From Gorillibacterium sp. (GTDB lineage Bacteria; Bacillota; Bacilli; Paenibacillales; NBRC-103111), in NCBI GenBank assembly GCA_014380705.1, contig JACMJI010000145.1, positions 1 to 6,685 on the forward strand: DNA of 6,685 nucleotides. Direction: 5' to 3'. Below are positions 5,537 through 6,685 of this stretch, one piece after another. Within the stretch, counting starts at the first letter, position 1, and every line of letters starts with the position of its first letter. The notes beneath the pieces were generated by a model. The model was not told where the DNA came from, ran no database searches, and was given only the letters and a program-made list of their open reading frames with translations. Position numbers and translations under genes: made by a program.

Positions 5537-6361
5537 ATGAAGCCTGACAACAACAACTATCAGGAAGCCATTGAAGTACTCATGAAAACAAGTCGAACCT
5601 TTTCCATCCCACTCCGTCTTCTCCAGCCAGGTTTACAAGAAATCGCTGTTTCTGCTTACCTGTGTATGCGCGCACTTGATGAAATCGAGGATCATCCCGT
5701 GCTAAGCAACCAGGAAAAATCAAAGGTGCTGCGGCAGATCGGAGCCTTATTACAGAACCCATTCACCCCTGCAGATATAAAGGCGATTTTATTTCCTTAC
5801 CAATCCGTTTTGCCAGACGTCACCCTACGTCTTAGCGATTGGATTTTCCTCTACCCATCCTCGTTCTCAGCAAGGTTGTGGGAGATAACTGCTCATATGG
5901 CTGAGGAGATGGCTGGTTGGGCGGAGCGAAACTGGGTGGTGGAAACGGTAGAGGATTTGGACCATTACACCTATAGCGTAGCTGGAATGGTTGGTATTCT
6001 GCTATCCGATCTATGGAAATGGTACGCTAACGTGCAGACGGATCATATTAAGGCTGTGGCATTTGGTCGTGGCCTACAGGCCGTTAACATTATTCGCAAC
6101 CAAGGGGAGGATCTTGAACGAGGGGTTCATTTCTATCCAAATGGGTGGGGATTACCAGAGATGATTACCTATGCGAAGAGAAATTTGGCATTGGGCAAAG
6201 CTTATGTTGATTCAATAGATCCAGGGCCGATCCACAACTTCTGCAGTATTCCACTTGCTTTGGCTAATGCAACGATAGAAACAATCGCAAGCGGTAAACC
6301 GAAGCTTACTCGTGAAAATGTACGTGCTATCGTTAGACAGGTTGTTCCTGAAATGGGATGA
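5537..6361 (+). CDS. Squalene/phytoene synthase family protein with altered second Asp-rich motif
   Basis: This is a trans-isoprenyl head-to-head synthase fold of 274 aa, close to the usual 270-290. Visible marks are TSRTF (18-22), the first Asp-rich motif MRALDEIED (44-52; Asp48, Glu51, Asp52), closest to the squalene-synthase form LRALDTVED, then YTYSVAGMVG (144-153), and NIIRNQGEDLERG (184-196). In canonical enzymes the last reads NIIRDxxED; here Asn188 replaces the first Asp while Glu191-Asp192 remain. True synthases condense two farnesyl or geranylgeranyl diphosphates at the membrane face. The B. subtilis relative YisP, depleted in its first motif, is instead a farnesyl-diphosphate phosphatase. 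Squalene-type synthesis and phosphatase activity are therefore both open. I prefer the ATG at 5537, with AAGGGG 8 nt upstream, over an in-frame GTG at 5528 that lies within the ribosome site. No hpn or crt genes are in the window. Confidence 0.88.
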   Translation: MKPDNNNYQEAIEVLMKTSRTFSIPLRLLQPGLQEIAVSAYLCMRALDEIEDHPVLSNQEKSKVLRQIGALLQNPFTPADIKAILFPYQSVLPDVTLRLSDWIFLYPSSFSARLWEITAHMAEEMAGWAERNWVVETVEDLDHYTYSVAGMVGILLSDLWKWYANVQTDHIKAVAFGRGLQAVNIIRNQGEDLERGVHFYPNGWGLPEMITYAKRNLALGKAYVDSIDPGPIHNFCSIPLALANATIETIASGKPKLTRENVRAIVRQVVPEMG

Positions 6362-6371
6362 GCGAACAGAG

Positions 6372-6429
6372 AAAAAAGCCGCAATTCCAACGCAACGATG
6401 ACATTACGGGCGCTGGAATGGGGCTTTTT
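6372..6429. terminator. Bidirectional terminator between the synthase and the csoR-like gene
   Basis: An AAAAAAGCC arm (6372-6380) pairs with GGCTTTTT (6422-6429), with an inner ATTCCA/TGGAAT stem and a large loop. Both strands end in a U-run, which suits the convergent arrangement of the two genes. Confidence 0.85.
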
Positions 6430-6464
6430 GTGTTTCTACCTAAACGTGAAAATACACTTATTGT

Positions 6465-6685
6465 TTATCCAAGCTTCATAAGTTTATTAATAGTCAAGAG
6501 AAGTTCATCAATGACTTCATGATCTCCTTCTTGGATCCGCTCAACCACACAGGACTTCATGTGTCCCTCAAGCAGCACTTTACCAACACTGTTCAAAGCG
6601 GCTTGAATTGCTGAGATCTGGTTGAGAACATCGTCACAATAGGTGTCTTTCTCAATCAAGCCCTTGACACCGCGAACCTGACCCT
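6465..6685 (-). CDS. CsoR/RcnR-family metal-sensing repressor (5' end beyond window)
   Basis: About 72 C-terminal residues are visible, starting in the conserved GQVRGVKG box and reading on through LIEKDTYCDDVLNQISAIQ. The frame is open to the right edge; the TTG at 6659 is an internal Leu codon, not a start. The full family is all-helical and 85-105 aa, so roughly 15-35 residues are missing. The Cys of TYCDD and the His and Cys of GHMKSC reproduce the Cys-His-Cys set that binds Cu(I) in CsoR, and a Tyr precedes the first Cys. RcnR-type nickel or cobalt sensors use a different, His-rich set. The likely role is a cytoplasmic tetramer that represses copper-efflux genes until Cu(I) releases it from DNA. 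Nothing follows it on its strand before the terminator, so any copZ/copA partner would lie outside the window. Confidence 0.9.
   Translation of the reverse strand, partial: GQVRGVKGLIEKDTYCDDVLNQISAIQAALNSVGKVLLEGHMKSCVVERIQEGDHEVIDELLLTINKLMKLG

Noticed and set aside
5580..6390. Minus-strand open frames across the prenyl synthase
   Set aside because: They are shadows of a well-supported coding gene and their predicted products resemble nothing.
6657..6659. TTG as the start of a 64-aa csoR-like protein
   Set aside because: The frame continues upstream into the conserved GQVRGVKG box, so the TTG is an internal Leu codon and the true start lies outside the window.

Overview
The window looks like chromosome from a Gram-positive, mid-GC Bacillales species, most likely Paenibacillaceae. 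The signs are strong AGGAGG-type ribosome binding sites, a TTG start, two consensus-like sigma-A promoters, long U-tailed terminators, a DHH-family Mn-dependent pyrophosphatase of the Bacillus type, and a CsoR-family regulator. The genus is an inference. No RNA genes, CRISPR arrays, insertion sequences or phage genes were seen.

Left part (1-2979, minus strand): a strong promoter drives an MsbA/BmrA-like ABC exporter, whose best start is a TTG at 2891. After 48 bp comes a YcaQ/AlkX-like winged-helix (HTH_42) protein with a QxD motif typical of crosslink-unhooking DNA glycosylases. That gene runs off the left edge. The two genes probably share a transcript, pairing an exporter with a DNA-repair glycosylase.

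Centre (2980-4181, plus strand): a divergent promoter drives ppaC, a housekeeping pyrophosphatase with every active-site residue in the expected place, closed by a strong terminator.

AT-rich accessory stretch (about 4182-5524): a GC-rich palindromic spacer; a five-TM membrane protein; a 29-aa one-TM ORF coupled to it by an ATGA overlap; a convergent minus-strand 83-aa protein that resembles a two-helix ferritin-like domain; then a 96-aa three-TM protein. The two larger membrane proteins share an FEY-x2-V-x9-W motif and may be distant relatives.

Right part (5537-6685): the 96-aa membrane protein is followed after 12 bp by a squalene/phytoene-synthase-fold protein. It has an intact first Asp-rich motif, but Asn replaces the first Asp of the second. 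A bidirectional terminator separates it from a convergent, 5'-truncated CsoR-like copper-type repressor gene at the right edge.

The most interesting points are the exporter-glycosylase pair, the altered prenyl synthase with its coupled membrane protein, and the three small, poorly described genes between ppaC and the synthase.
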